Origin: CADCTQ01 sp963844325
Lineage (GTDB): Bacteria; Bacteroidota; Bacteroidia; Cytophagales; 172606-1
Assembly: GCA_963844325.1 (NCBI GenBank)
Contig: CAWJNV010000002.1
Span: 1,860,001 to 1,924,000, forward strand
Direction: 5' to 3'
Length of the DNA: 64,000 nucleotides
Shown here: positions 32,494 through 41,555 of the stretch, one piece after another
How positions within the stretch are numbered: position 1 is the stretch's first letter
Layout: each line of letters begins with the position of its first letter
The notes under the pieces: generated by a model
Database searches by the model: none
What the model was told of the DNA's origin: nothing
What the model saw: only the letters and a program-made list of their open reading frames with translations
Translations under genes and position numbers: made by a program

Positions 32494-34575
32494 ATGAAAA
32501 CACCTACCCCCCGTTGCCCCGGCCGGACCCTGCCGGTGTTTGCCTTCCTGCTGCTGATGGCCCTGCCGGCCCTCGCCCAGACCCGCATCAGCGAAATCCG
32601 CACCGACAAGGCCCGCTACAACCCCGGCTCGGTCGTAAACTTCACCCTTACGCTCAACCAGTCGCAGTCCGGCCTCTCGCTGGAAGTGCGCAACTTTCAC
32701 CTCAACAACATCGTCGCCCCGCAGACGGTGACCGTGCCCGGCACCGGCACCACCGTCACCTGGTCGTGGACGCCCCCCAACACCGATTACCGGGGCTACC
32801 TGGTGAGTGTCCGCCTCAAGAGCGGCACCACGATCCTCGACGAAACCAGCATCGGCGTGGACGTTTCCTCCGACTGGGGCCGGTTTCCCCGCTACGGCTT
32901 CCTGTCCAAGTTCGGCTACAAGACCGACTGGGACATGGACGTGATGATCCGCCAGCTGAACCGCTACCACCTCAACGGCATCCAGTTCTACGACTGGATG
33001 GACAAGCACCACCGTCCCCTGGCCGGCACGACCGCCGCGCCGTCGGCCACCTGGTACGACCTGGCCAACCGCCTCACGTACTTCGAAACCGTGAAGGGCT
33101 ACATTGACCGCGGCCACAACCACAACATGAAGGCCATGTTCTACAACCTGGCTTACGGCGCCTACCCCAACGCGTCGGCCGACGGCATCAGCAGCACCTG
33201 GGGCCTGTACCGCGACCAGACGCACACCACCCGCTATTCGTACGGCGGCTGGCCCACCACCTGGGAAGTGCCCGTCCTCGACATCCAGGACCCCTCCAGC
33301 ACCGGCTGGCGCAACTACATTTTTGCCGAACACAACAAGGTGTACAACGCCACCTACCTGAACTTCGACGGCTGGCACGTAGACCAGCTCGGCGACCCGG
33401 GCACGGTGTACAACTACAACGGCACCCGCGTGTACCTCGACCAGACCTACGGCCCCTTCCTTACCGCCGCCAAAAATGCCCGCACGGACCGCGAACTGGT
33501 GATGAACGCCGTGAACCAGTACGGCCAGGGCGGCACCAACGGCATCGCGCAGGCTCCCGTCAAGTTTCTCTACGCGGAATTGTGGACCGGCAACGAGGAA
33601 TACTACAACCTGGGCAACCTGGTGCAGCAGAACGAAAGCATCAAGAGCGGTTCGAAGACGGTGTTTGCCGCCTACGTGAACAAGGGCAAGTCGGGCAGCG
33701 CCGGCACGTTCAACGACGCTGCGGTGCTGATGGCCGACGCCACGATCTTTGCCTTCGGCGGGGCGCACATCGAACTGGGCGAACACATGCTGGGCAACGA
33801 GTATTTTCCCAACAGCAACCTCCAGATGTCGGCGCAGCTCCAGAAGGACATCGTCAAGTACTACGACTTCCTGGTGGCCTACGAAAACGTGCTGCGCGAC
33901 GGCCGGACGTTCAACAACGTGACGCTGTCGGGGGGCACCAACGTGCGGTACTGGCCGCCGGTGCAGGGCAAGGTGGCGACGGTGGGGGTAAGCTGGAGCG
34001 GCAAACAGGTGTTTCACCTGCTCAACTACGCGCAGGCGCAAACCCTCAACTGGCGCGACGACAACCAGGTGCAGCCGGTGCCTTCCACGATCAGCAACCT
34101 GGCCCTCAACTTCCCGTTCTCGACGCCCATCAACAAGATCTGGGTGGCCTCGCCGGACTTCAACCACGGCCTGCCGCAGCAGATCACGTTCACGCAGAGC
34201 AACGGCACGGTGTCGTTCAGCCTGCCGCAGCTCAAGTACTGGTCGATGGTGGTGGTGGAGCCGGGTACGGCCGCCCGCACGGTAGCCGACGCCGCCGGTG
34301 CCGAAGCGGTTTCCTTCGATTTGGCCGCCAACGCGCCCAACCCGTTCGGGGCGCAGACCACGATCCGCTTTTCATTGCCTAGCGAACAAGCCGTGAAACT
34401 TTACCTGGCGGGTCCGCAGGGCTTTGCCCGCCGCACGCTCCTCGACAAGACGCTGCCCGCCGGAAAGCACGAAGTATCCCTCTCCGGCACGGGCCTCAAA
34501 CCCGGCGTCTACGTCTGCCAACTGGTCACCGACGAGGGCGCAAAGAGCCGGAAGCTGGTGAAGATTAAGGAGTGA
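32494..34575 (+). CDS. Secreted GH66 glucanase (dextranase/cycloisomaltooligosaccharide-type) with T9SS tail
   Basis: A 693-residue protein. The signal peptide ends at about residue 29 (FAFLLLMALPALAQ). An Ig-like N-terminal domain (about 30-125) precedes a GH66 barrel (about 130-570) with GYKTDWDMDVMIRQLNRYHL and GIQFYDWMDKHH; the likely nucleophile is Asp297 in WHVDQLGDPG and the acid/base Glu362 in YAELWTGNE. From about 605 a T9SS type A sorting domain ends with YVCQLVTDEGAKSRKLVKIKE. The enzyme should act on alpha-1,6-glucan outside the cell. No SusC/SusD pair is adjacent, so it is not in a standard polysaccharide locus. The stop lies in repeat sequence. Confidence 0.92.
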   Translation: MKTPTPRCPGRTLPVFAFLLLMALPALAQTRISEIRTDKARYNPGSVVNFTLTLNQSQSGLSLEVRNFHLNNIVAPQTVTVPGTGTTVTWSWTPPNTDYRGYLVSVRLKSGTTILDETSIGVDVSSDWGRFPRYGFLSKFGYKTDWDMDVMIRQLNRYHLNGIQFYDWMDKHHRPLAGTTAAPSATWYDLANRLTYFETVKGYIDRGHNHNMKAMFYNLAYGAYPNASADGISSTWGLYRDQTHTTRYSYGGWPTTWEVPVLDIQDPSSTGWRNYIFAEHNKVYNATYLNFDGWHVDQLGDPGTVYNYNGTRVYLDQTYGPFLTAAKNARTDRELVMNAVNQYGQGGTNGIAQAPVKFLYAELWTGNEEYYNLGNLVQQNESIKSGSKTVFAAYVNKGKSGSAGTFNDAAVLMADATIFAFGGAHIELGEHMLGNEYFPNSNLQMSAQLQKDIVKYYDFLVAYENVLRDGRTFNNVTLSGGTNVRYWPPVQGKVATVGVSWSGKQVFHLLNYAQAQTLNWRDDNQVQPVPSTISNLALNFPFSTPINKIWVASPDFNHGLPQQITFTQSNGTVSFSLPQLKYWSMVVVEPGTAARTVADAAGAEAVSFDLAANAPNPFGAQTTIRFSLPSEQAVKLYLAGPQGFARRTLLDKTLPAGKHEVSLSGTGLKPGVYVCQLVTDEGAKSRKLVKIKE

Positions 34576-34768
34576 GAAGCGAGAAGCGAGGAGTGAGAAG
34601 AACCACCCCCGGCCCCTCCTTGAAAAAAGGAGGGGAGCCGTACCTGGCGGCCTTGCTGATGGGCATACTTGACGCGCATTTCTCCCCATTGCGCAGCCGT
34701 ACCCGTCGAGTTCCCCTCCTTTTTTCAAGGAGGGGACAGGGGTGGTTCTTCTCACTTCTCACTTCTAC
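34568..34768. repeat. Nested hairpin: GAGAAGCGAG outer arms, CCCCTCCTT inner arms
   Basis: Outer words GAGAAGCGAGAAGCGAGG pair with TTCTCACTTCTCACTTCT. Inside, AACCACCCC and GGCCCCTCCTTGAAAAAAGG face TTCCCCTCCTTTTTTCAAGG and GGGGTGGTT. A third small pair, AGCCGTACC, flanks the centre. The stops of both convergent genes lie in the outer arms. Confidence 0.85.
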
Positions 34769-35412
34769 TTTTCCCCCACATTCGTCACGCTGCCGTTGCC
34801 CGATTTGACGAGGCTCATGGATTTGGCGTTGAGGTGGATGCTGCCGTTGGCCTGGCTGACGACACTGGCTTCTCTGGCCGTCAGTTCTTCGGCGTGGATG
34901 CTGCCGTTGGCCGCACTGACCAGGGCGACGGAATTTACTTTGCCGCGCAGGGTTACGCTGCCATTGCCGCCGTTGGCCAGGGCGAAGTTGTCGCCGCTGA
35001 GGCCATTGATGGTAACGTCGCCGTTGGAACTGTTGCCCAGTGCCGTCAGCGTGGGCGTGCGCAGGGTCACCGTTAGGGATGCTTTGCTCGTCCAGGAGCG
35101 GTTGCCTTCGGGGTCGCGCAGGGCGAGGGTGAGCTTGCCATCTTCTTCTTCGATGCGCAGGTAGGGCCGCAGGTTGTCGTCGATGCGGATGTCGGCGGTG
35201 GAGGCCGTGCCGCCTACTTCCACGATCACCGTGGCCGGGAACTGCTTGATCTCAACGGCATTGAAAGGTTTGAGCGTCCTTTGTTCCTGCACGACCCGGC
35301 CGCTGCCGTGCACTTCGTGGGCGGGGTTGTGTTTGTCGTGCTGGGCGTGCAGGGGCGCCGCCAGGCAGCACAGGGCCAGGCCGGCAAGGAGGTTTCGGAA
35401 GGATAGAAGCAT
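34765..35412 (-). CDS. Secreted DUF2807 (head GIN domain) protein
   Basis: A 215-residue exported protein. The signal peptide (LLAGLALCCLAAPLHA-Q) is followed by the opening of the DUF2807 family, GSGRVVQEQRTLKPFNAVEIKQFPATVIVEVG. The rest is a repetitive beta-helix-like stretch with regular N-G-S and N-G-D turns (SSNGDVTING, ANGGNGSVTL, AANGSIHAEE, QANGSIHLNA, SGNGSVTNV), spaced about 20 residues, typical of the family. Function is unknown in general; members are envelope-associated in Bacteroidota. It is convergent with the GH66 gene. Confidence 0.9.
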   Translation of the reverse strand: MLLSFRNLLAGLALCCLAAPLHAQHDKHNPAHEVHGSGRVVQEQRTLKPFNAVEIKQFPATVIVEVGGTASTADIRIDDNLRPYLRIEEEDGKLTLALRDPEGNRSWTSKASLTVTLRTPTLTALGNSSNGDVTINGLSGDNFALANGGNGSVTLRGKVNSVALVSAANGSIHAEELTAREASVVSQANGSIHLNAKSMSLVKSGNGSVTNVGEK

Positions 35413-35699
35413 GGGGAAGGGTAGTTGAGTGGTTTGTCTCTACCGGACGCGTTCAATTACTGTACCACGAGGCAACAATGCCATTTCTAGGTGTTTTAAA
35501 GCTCTTTCGTTTGACTCTACTGTTCGAGAACGGACATTTGACGAACAATTGTCGACACTTAAGTTTTGTTAGTGCAGAGAGCGTAATGATTGGTTGTACT
35601 TGTATTGTTGTATCATAACTTAGATTAAATTATCTAATCTATATAACAGTTGATTGCAAATCATGACTAAACAAAAAATATATAAAACAATATCATATT
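35413..35699. other. AT-rich left flank of the methyltransferase/caspase operon
   Basis: No gene is seen. Composition falls sharply from about 35490 onward, marking the left edge of an AT-rich island that runs to about 40.8 kb. No direct repeat or integrase marks the boundary. Confidence 0.5.
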
Positions 35700-36347
35700 T
35701 TACATCATTGTTCCCTGTGATATAAAGTCTTGCCTAGTAACTGTTTCATTGCCGTAGAAGACTAAAGAATCTCTATTAGCTCTAAGTGTAGACGCAACAA
35801 TTATATCTCCAATATCGCCATTTATTACCAACTCATCAATTACAGCTTCATAATAGCTAATCATCTCATTATAGGCATCTAATATTGTGCAATCCCTGGT
35901 TAAAAAGGTGTTTATGCAATAGTTCTCGCATTCTATAAATAAATGATGATGACTGTCGTAAATATTTACAATATCTGTATATCCAATAAAAGTTAAACAA
36001 CCACTGTCATGTAAGAGTCTTCCAAGTTCTAATCCACATGAGCAAGCACTGGTATAAAATAGTGAGTTGTAAAAAATGTGGCAATTGCTTTGACTAACGT
36101 ATGTTCCGTAATATGATTCAAGCACATCTATGCCACCGTGTGAGAACGCAACGAATAAAAAATTAGTGTCATTTAATTCTGTGATGCGATTCACAATATT
36201 GATCTGAGTACATTTGTCGGAAGGAAATCTATTGATAGTAAGCTCCGTCATGTTTTCAGTTGCTTGTAATATGTGATTTGCACAAGCAGTAAAATAATAA
36301 CCAAGATCCTTGTCCTGATCATCAAATGCAATTAGTAGATTAATCAT
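35700..36347 (-). CDS. Caspase-like (CHAT/C14-type) protease, candidate effector
   Basis: The ATG at 36347 gives 215 residues. The order of motifs is that of caspase-fold peptidases: a strand ending in the catalytic histidine, FLFVAFSHGGID, then about 35 residues later a strand with the catalytic cysteine, LFYTSACSCGLELGRLL, followed by CLTFIGYTDIVNIYD, the usual G-x-x-x-x-x-G-Y/W element. No separate recognition domain is present, so it is a bare effector. It is the last gene of the operon, overlapping the response regulator by 8 bases. Its proteolytic activity is predicted, not shown; AT-rich codon use matches the rest of the island. Confidence 0.68.
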   Translation of the reverse strand: MINLLIAFDDQDKDLGYYFTACANHILQATENMTELTINRFPSDKCTQINIVNRITELNDTNFLFVAFSHGGIDVLESYYGTYVSQSNCHIFYNSLFYTSACSCGLELGRLLHDSGCLTFIGYTDIVNIYDSHHHLFIECENYCINTFLTRDCTILDAYNEMISYYEAVIDELVINGDIGDIIVASTLRANRDSLVFYGNETVTRQDFISQGTMM

Positions 36348-36954
36348 CAACTTGTTTCTTTCCTCTAGCGAGCAAATCTATTGTTAATAACATTATATTC
36401 TTTTGCATTTTCTTTCCGAATTCTGTCTGGTGTCTAATTTCTTTTAAAACATCATTTAGCGTATAGACCTTTCCTTCCTTCGTTGAAAGGTAGGGCTTCT
36501 CTCGCTCAGTTGGGCTATGCTTAGAAATCCACTCCTCAATCACACTATCCACTTGAATTTCTAAACTATGGGCCGCTGAATCAATTATGTCGATTGTGCT
36601 TGAATAATCTTCAGTATTATCTAAAAAAGCAAACGCATGTAGATTGACTAATTCAGCAAGCTCTTTCGATTTTACTTGCTGGATGTTGGCGGTCATCACA
36701 ATTACATGCACTAAAGAAGTTTGCTTTCTAATATCACGAATAATTTTGAATCCATCAGGCTCATGTAAGCCCAGATGTATATCAACTAGTACTATTAACT
36801 TTTTTTCTAGATTGCCCAGTACAAACTTTAATCCCTCGGATGCTTTTCTAAATACTTTGACGTTATCATACTTCTCCCTAAGTTCAACGACTAAAGGTTC
36901 ATCTTCGGACATGTTGTCGTCAATAACAATAATATATATGCTTCGCTTACCCAT
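36340..36954 (-). CDS. Response regulator with a helical output domain
   Basis: The ATG at 36954 (MGKRSIYIIVIDDN) gives 204 residues. The receiver domain (about 1-130) keeps the acidic pair in VIDDN, the phospho-acceptor aspartate in IVLVDIHLG and the threonine in HVIVMTAN; the conserved lysine position is less clear (FAFLDNTED). A C-terminal helical region of about 70 residues (IEEWISKHSPTEREKPYLST onward) is not a recognisable DNA-binding domain, so the output is probably by protein contact, perhaps with the caspase-like product. It overlaps the kinase gene by 8 bases and the protease gene by 8. Confidence 0.82.
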   Translation of the reverse strand: MGKRSIYIIVIDDNMSEDEPLVVELREKYDNVKVFRKASEGLKFVLGNLEKKLIVLVDIHLGLHEPDGFKIIRDIRKQTSLVHVIVMTANIQQVKSKELAELVNLHAFAFLDNTEDYSSTIDIIDSAAHSLEIQVDSVIEEWISKHSPTEREKPYLSTKEGKVYTLNDVLKEIRHQTEFGKKMQKNIMLLTIDLLARGKKQVDD

Positions 36955-39082
36955 TTGAACTGCTATTATTAAATGGTAAAGTAATTTTAAAGGTAGTTCC
37001 GCTAGGTTTAAGTTCACTCTCGACTAATTCTATATCTCCCTTCAATGCTTCAATTCTTGTTTTGACTATAAACAATCCTAATCCTGCCCCTCCTTGCTCC
37101 GCAGTAGTGGTAAAGAACATTTCAAAAATCTTGTTCTTGTTTTCTTCAGGGATGCCATATCCATTATCCGAGAAATAGCATACAAATTTGTTAGAGTCTA
37201 TATATCCAGAACATTTGATTAACTTATCCTTTTTATCTTTAACTGCTTTAATCGAATTCGCAATTAAGTTTACTATGATGTCCTCAAAAAACTTTTTGTT
37301 TCCCGTTAGGATAAATGAATCTTTTATTTCGACTAGCCCATCAATGCACTCTGCTTCAAAAACAGGCTGATAAGAACTGTAAAATAGTTCCTCAATAAGC
37401 TTTTTAACGTTGAATTCTTCAACATCTGTGTTTGAACTAGCATAGCTAAGCATAAAATCTATAGTTTTATTCAAAGTAATCATCTCATCGTATATTTCAT
37501 TTGCGTACTGTGAGAAATAACTATCGAATTTCGGATCTGGAAACCTCTTCTTGAAAAACTCAGCCCGTTTTTTTATTTTTCCTAAAGAAGTTCTTACTGC
37601 ATGTGCTATATGTACTGCATAGTCCTGAAGTGACATTAAGCTTAAATAAATATTTTCTTTTCTTGTGAACTCTTTACGAACTTCTTCAGTTTGTTTTACA
37701 CTTTTCTTTATTGATGAGGAAAAGTTTTCAACCTTCTGTTGTAAGGCATCGAACTGATCTTTCAAAAAAGGATTAACTTGAACGACATCTTTCGCTACTT
37801 GCTTTATAGCTTGAGTTAATTCTTTAGCGTCTGCGCTTGTCTTTTTTAATTCCTCTGTTACTGCATCTTTAACCTTATTCTTTTCATCTTTAAGTAGCTT
37901 TTCTAGCTCTTCTAACTGTTGTATTATAAATGTTTTTAATTCCCTGTACTCCTCATTATCAACAAAGTCTTGTCTGTTTGTAGCGTCAACTATTTTGGGA
38001 TTACCTTCTTTTGTAATGTTTACTATTCCAATTGTGTTTCTAGTGCTAACCTTATCAAATACTCCAGACCATTTTCGTTTATCGATACCTAATATATCTC
38101 TTTTCTTATCTTCATTGGCTTCAAATTCAGCAAAGGGAGTAGTTACAATTCCATCTCTGTATATTTTTATTCCATCAATTTTTACTTCATCAAGTTTATA
38201 TTTATTTTTAAACTTTACTTTTGCTTCTTCATTAAAGTAGTATAGTTTAAATTGTACCCCACCAAAAATCGGAGTTGGCTCTTGTGTTGTAATTAATTTA
38301 GACTTGTTTTTGTCAAACCTTAAAATGTCTTGTTGTTTGCTGTCGGCGTGAAATTTTAAAAAGAACTCATGAGATGCAAATTTTATTGCGTCCGTGGCAA
38401 CCCGCTTATTAGAGAAATACTCAGCATGTTCGTTTGAACTAACGTATATGTCAAATGGAGGATCTAAGGTTTCAAATGGAGAAACTAGCTTAGATAACTC
38501 CTTATATGCCCTTTCAATATCATTTCTGGTCCAAATTTCATTAACGCAACTTATAATCAGCTCTGTTCCGTGAAGGCTTGAATCTGCTTCTGTAAAGTAA
38601 TAACTGTTATCAACTTCAGTGAATAGCGCTGTTTGGTTTCTTTTAGCCAACTCTTCATAAACGTTCCAATTTATTTCAACACATAGTTGCTTGCTGTCTC
38701 CTTTCTTCTTTGTCTTCATTAATAGTTTAGTGCCTAATTTATCTACTGCGAATCTTCCAATGCCTTTTTCTCCAATAAATCTTCTTTCAAATGGAGGATC
38801 GGAGTGATGTTTAGTTCTTTTACTATTAGTGCCAATCACCATCCATTTGTTTTCGACATCAGCCAGTGTCATTCCAATACCGTTGTCCCTTATAATTATT
38901 TTGCTATTTGTTGATTTGCGTTGAACGTCGTAGAACTCTACTTCTACTCTTTCTGCGTTGGCGTCATAACAATTCTTTACTAATTCAAATAGAGCAGTAA
39001 TCCTATCAGTAATGAGTTCTCGTCCAAGCAATCTAAATGTATTTACGTCGAATTTCCATCTCAACACATCCTGTTCCTTCAT
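36947..39082 (-). CDS. Dual-GHKL protein: Hsp90/MORC-like ATPase fused to a histidine kinase
   Basis: The ATG at 39082 overlaps the methyltransferase stop (TAATG), giving 711 residues. The N-terminal GHKL ATPase has ALFELVKNCYDANAERV (N box), IIIRDNGIGMT, and GEKGIGRFAV, the Hsp90/MutL/MORC pattern, followed by an S5-like region to about 350. A long coiled coil (about 385-480) leads to an H box (IAHAVRTSLGKIKK) and a second, kinase-type GHKL domain with IVNLIANSIKAV, CYFSDNGYGIPEENK and GGAGLGLFIVKTRIEA. There is no membrane segment, so it senses something in the cytoplasm. The first ATPase may act as a DNA-related sensor controlling phosphotransfer to the adjacent regulator. Confidence 0.85.
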   Translation of the reverse strand: MKEQDVLRWKFDVNTFRLLGRELITDRITALFELVKNCYDANAERVEVEFYDVQRKSTNSKIIIRDNGIGMTLADVENKWMVIGTNSKRTKHHSDPPFERRFIGEKGIGRFAVDKLGTKLLMKTKKKGDSKQLCVEINWNVYEELAKRNQTALFTEVDNSYYFTEADSSLHGTELIISCVNEIWTRNDIERAYKELSKLVSPFETLDPPFDIYVSSNEHAEYFSNKRVATDAIKFASHEFFLKFHADSKQQDILRFDKNKSKLITTQEPTPIFGGVQFKLYYFNEEAKVKFKNKYKLDEVKIDGIKIYRDGIVTTPFAEFEANEDKKRDILGIDKRKWSGVFDKVSTRNTIGIVNITKEGNPKIVDATNRQDFVDNEEYRELKTFIIQQLEELEKLLKDEKNKVKDAVTEELKKTSADAKELTQAIKQVAKDVVQVNPFLKDQFDALQQKVENFSSSIKKSVKQTEEVRKEFTRKENIYLSLMSLQDYAVHIAHAVRTSLGKIKKRAEFFKKRFPDPKFDSYFSQYANEIYDEMITLNKTIDFMLSYASSNTDVEEFNVKKLIEELFYSSYQPVFEAECIDGLVEIKDSFILTGNKKFFEDIIVNLIANSIKAVKDKKDKLIKCSGYIDSNKFVCYFSDNGYGIPEENKNKIFEMFFTTTAEQGGAGLGLFIVKTRIEALKGDIELVESELKPSGTTFKITLPFNNSSSNG

Positions 39083-40158
39083 TAGCACATCTTATTTACG
39101 TGTTTTTTTATACTTTTTGCAATCGCTTTTCCAAGATTAACCGGAACAGCGTTGCCAATATGTCTAGCTATATTTTTTATTACAATAGGGCTATTGTCTT
39201 CAATGAATTCATATCCCTCTGGAAAAGATTGGAGAAGAGCAGCCTCCCTTAGAGATATAGCACGGTGTTGCTCTGGATGGCCGAACCTACCATTACTTAG
39301 GCCGGTACACCATGTAGTTAAAGTTGGAGAAGGCTCTTCCCATTTCATCCGACCATAAACACTTCCAAATTCTCTTCCACTCTCCTTCTTATGACACTCC
39401 AATATTAAGCTTTCATCCCAGTCTTTCCAACTACCTCCTTTAGGTGTTGCCATAATTCTTTTTTTATTAATTTCTGAGAGCTTGCGTGCTCTGTGAAGTT
39501 TATCTGTTTGGCATATGTCTCCATCCTGAATTGGCTCTAGGTGGCCTATAGCTTTCGCTACAGTTTCATAATTATCTGTACCGTGGGTTTTAGGAATAAT
39601 TTGAATTTGACCGATCTTCGAAGCAAATAATACTAATCTTTGTCTTCGTTGAGGAACACCATATTCACAAGCATTAACTGAATAAGCCGTTACTTCATAA
39701 CCTAAAGCACACAATCCGCTATAAAAGTCTTTGTAAACACTCCCTTTATCATAACTAACTAACTGAGGAACGTTTTCCATAGAAACTACTTCTGGTTCTG
39801 TCTCCTCTATTAGGCGTAGAAACGAATAAAGTAACTTCCATTTGTCATCTTTTTTTACATTGCTGCTAGCCATACTCTGTTTTGAAGCATTGGTGTATCT
39901 TGAGAAAGGCTGGCATGGAGCGCATCCTACTAAAATCCGTCGTGCGTTTTTTGGATAAAGATTAATTAACTCTTCAGCTGTGACAAGGCTAACGTCCTTG
40001 TGAATAAATTGAGATTTGTTATTTTTTTCGAATGCATATCTGCATGTTTCATCTAAATCAATTCCAGCGGCTACAACAAAGCCTTCTTTCAGAAATCCAT
40101 GTGAAAGGCCACCTACACCACAAAATAGGTCTATTACAGCAAACTGATTTATGTCCAT
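39082..40158 (-). CDS. C5 cytosine-specific DNA methyltransferase
   Basis: A 358-residue Dcm-type enzyme. Motif I is VIDLFCGVGGLSHGF, motif IV VGCAPCQPFSRY with the catalytic cysteine, motif VI VVSMENVPQLV, motif VIII EYGVPQRRQRLVLF, and motifs IX-X RAISLREAALLQSFP and IGNAVPVNLGKAI. All catalytic motifs are intact. No recognisable restriction endonuclease lies beside it; instead it heads an operon with a GHKL kinase, regulator and caspase-like protein. The target-recognition region is short (about 220-300), so the recognition site is unknown. The 291 bases upstream are AT-rich and hold the operon promoter, which I cannot place. Confidence 0.92.
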   Translation of the reverse strand: MDINQFAVIDLFCGVGGLSHGFLKEGFVVAAGIDLDETCRYAFEKNNKSQFIHKDVSLVTAEELINLYPKNARRILVGCAPCQPFSRYTNASKQSMASSNVKKDDKWKLLYSFLRLIEETEPEVVSMENVPQLVSYDKGSVYKDFYSGLCALGYEVTAYSVNACEYGVPQRRQRLVLFASKIGQIQIIPKTHGTDNYETVAKAIGHLEPIQDGDICQTDKLHRARKLSEINKKRIMATPKGGSWKDWDESLILECHKKESGREFGSVYGRMKWEEPSPTLTTWCTGLSNGRFGHPEQHRAISLREAALLQSFPEGYEFIEDNSPIVIKNIARHIGNAVPVNLGKAIAKSIKKHVNKMC

Positions 40159-40449
40159 TAGGTTCTTAAAGTGTTTTAGTTAATCTTGTATAGGGAATTA
40201 TATTGAATTGTATTAGAGTGTCGTCTTTCTCCTAAGATTATTATACTATATAAAAATGTTGGCTTTGTAAATATAGTTCTGAGGTCGAGCAACTAGTATT
40301 TAATACAATAAATTGAGTTTATTGTGTTTAACTGATGTAATCAGGAATACTTATACTTTATTGTAACGATGCACGAAGTTTCATAACTGCATATTATAAA
40401 TATTTATTTTACAGACAGGTTATCTCAATCATCATTACCCAGTCCTGGA

Positions 40450-40713
40450 TCAGTAGTGTTCATTAAAATACTCCACGCCATTAATAAAGGTCCTTCGTAG
40501 CTGTCCCCTGAAATGTAGGGTACTCACCACTTGTGATTTTAAGTATGCTTCCTGTTTGCTTGAAGCCAGCAACGTCAGTGTTTCTTCTTCGCGTTCTACA
40601 GGCATTCCTGATAAGGGATCGATTCCAGCTTCGCGTACAACAGTTACTTGATAGGCGTTGACATTCTCGGTTGCCCATTTATGACTGCTGCTTATCCAAT
40701 TTCTCAACTTCAT
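40450..40713 (-). CDS. Small unknown protein
   Basis: The ATG at 40713 gives 87 residues (MKLRNWISSSHKWATEN onward). It is basic and polar with a predicted strand VNAYQVTVVREAG and a region EETLTLLASSKQEAYLKSQ. I recognise no domain. The frame continues upstream through AT-rich sequence that is unlikely to be coding. It lies between the methyltransferase operon (290 bases away) and another small minus-strand gene, and could be part of the same acquired island. Confidence 0.5.
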   Translation of the reverse strand: MKLRNWISSSHKWATENVNAYQVTVVREAGIDPLSGMPVEREEETLTLLASSKQEAYLKSQVVSTLHFRGQLRRTFINGVEYFNEHY

Positions 40714-40827
40714 TTCAGAGTAATAGAAGGTTAATATACAATAATACAATAATAGGAAATGATGTTTGTATATTGTTACAAAGATACTTTCTATACGCAA
40801 AGTAAAATTTTGCTCAGTATCAATCAA

Positions 40828-41103
40828 CTATTCCTCCCCGCACGCCTCCAGCGCATTGCGCAGCAACTGCAAGTGCCCGTACAGGGTGGCGAACCGGTAC
40901 GGCTCGTTGCACACGTACTCCTCCTTCATCGTTGCCATCGCTACCATTTCGTCCATGATCTCCTGAAATTGCCGGGCCGCTTCCCGGGGGCCGCCGAACT
41001 GCCGCTCAATGTAGGCGTGCAGCGGGGCGAAACGTCCTTCGGGGTGGGCAACTGCCGGCACGGGGGCAGGGGTGGAGGGGTGGGAGCGGCTTTGGTTTTC
41101 CAT
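40828..41103 (-). CDS. Small unknown cytoplasmic protein
   Basis: The ATG at 41103 gives 91 residues starting MENQSRSHPSTPAPVPA. A proline-rich N-terminus is followed by an amphipathic helical part (ARQFQEIMDEMVAMATMKEE, then CNEPYRFATLYGHLQLLRN). Composition returns to the GC-rich norm of the chromosome. No domain is recognised. It is divergent from the small CopG-like gene at 41373. Confidence 0.55.
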   Translation of the reverse strand: MENQSRSHPSTPAPVPAVAHPEGRFAPLHAYIERQFGGPREAARQFQEIMDEMVAMATMKEEYVCNEPYRFATLYGHLQLLRNALEACGEE

Positions 41104-41304
41104 AGGCGTAGGGGCGTGGTTGAGTGGGGTTAATGCGTACAAGGCAATACAAGGCCAGGCGGCGGGGGCAAACCCACGACACGAAAAGCAATGCGCGAAA
41201 AAAAGGCTGGTTGTATGAGCGGACTCGTGGAGCAAAGGTACCGTTAATTATTATGCGTTAATAAGTCATTAAAAAATTAAATTTTGCTTTGCTGGCTGAA
41301 CATA

Positions 41305-41334
41305 TTGAATACATTCTATATGTTCTTACCTTTG
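41305..41334 (+). promoter_or_regulatory. Textbook Bacteroidota promoter
   Basis: TTG at 41305-41307 and TACCTTTG at 41327-41334 with a 19-base spacer fit the -33/-7 consensus exactly. The ATG of the 60-residue gene is 38 bases downstream. Confidence 0.75.
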
Positions 41335-41372
41335 TCCGGCAACCCGTCAAGAACCGACCCAACCCGCAAAAT

Positions 41373-41555
41373 ATGGAGCAAAACAGCCCGCAAAAGCGTA
41401 AAAACGCCACTTTTTACATCAACGAATCGATCATTGAATTAATCGAAAGGGCGGCGTACTGGGACCGGATGGCGAAGGGGGAAGTGGTAGAAGAGGCCGT
41501 GAAACAAATGCTGGCGGGAAAGCATTACGACCCCGTGCCGAAGAAGAACCGGTAG
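41373..41555 (+). CDS. Small ribbon-helix-helix-like protein
   Basis: The ATG at 41373 gives 60 residues. A strand KNATFYINESIIELIER followed by the helix pair AAYWDRMAKGEVVEEAVKQM fits the shape of ribbon-helix-helix (CopG/Arc-type) regulators: one strand, a turn and two helices. It has a lysine-rich start (QKRKN) and end (PKKNR). No toxin gene follows, so it is not an evident antitoxin. A clear promoter lies upstream, and a 21-bp tandem array begins right after the stop. Confidence 0.6.
   Translation: MEQNSPQKRKNATFYINESIIELIERAAYWDRMAKGEVVEEAVKQMLAGKHYDPVPKKNR

Noticed and set aside
35700..40158. Simple type II restriction-modification system
   Set aside because: A methyltransferase is present, but none of the three neighbouring genes looks like a restriction endonuclease; their motifs are kinase, receiver and caspase-like.
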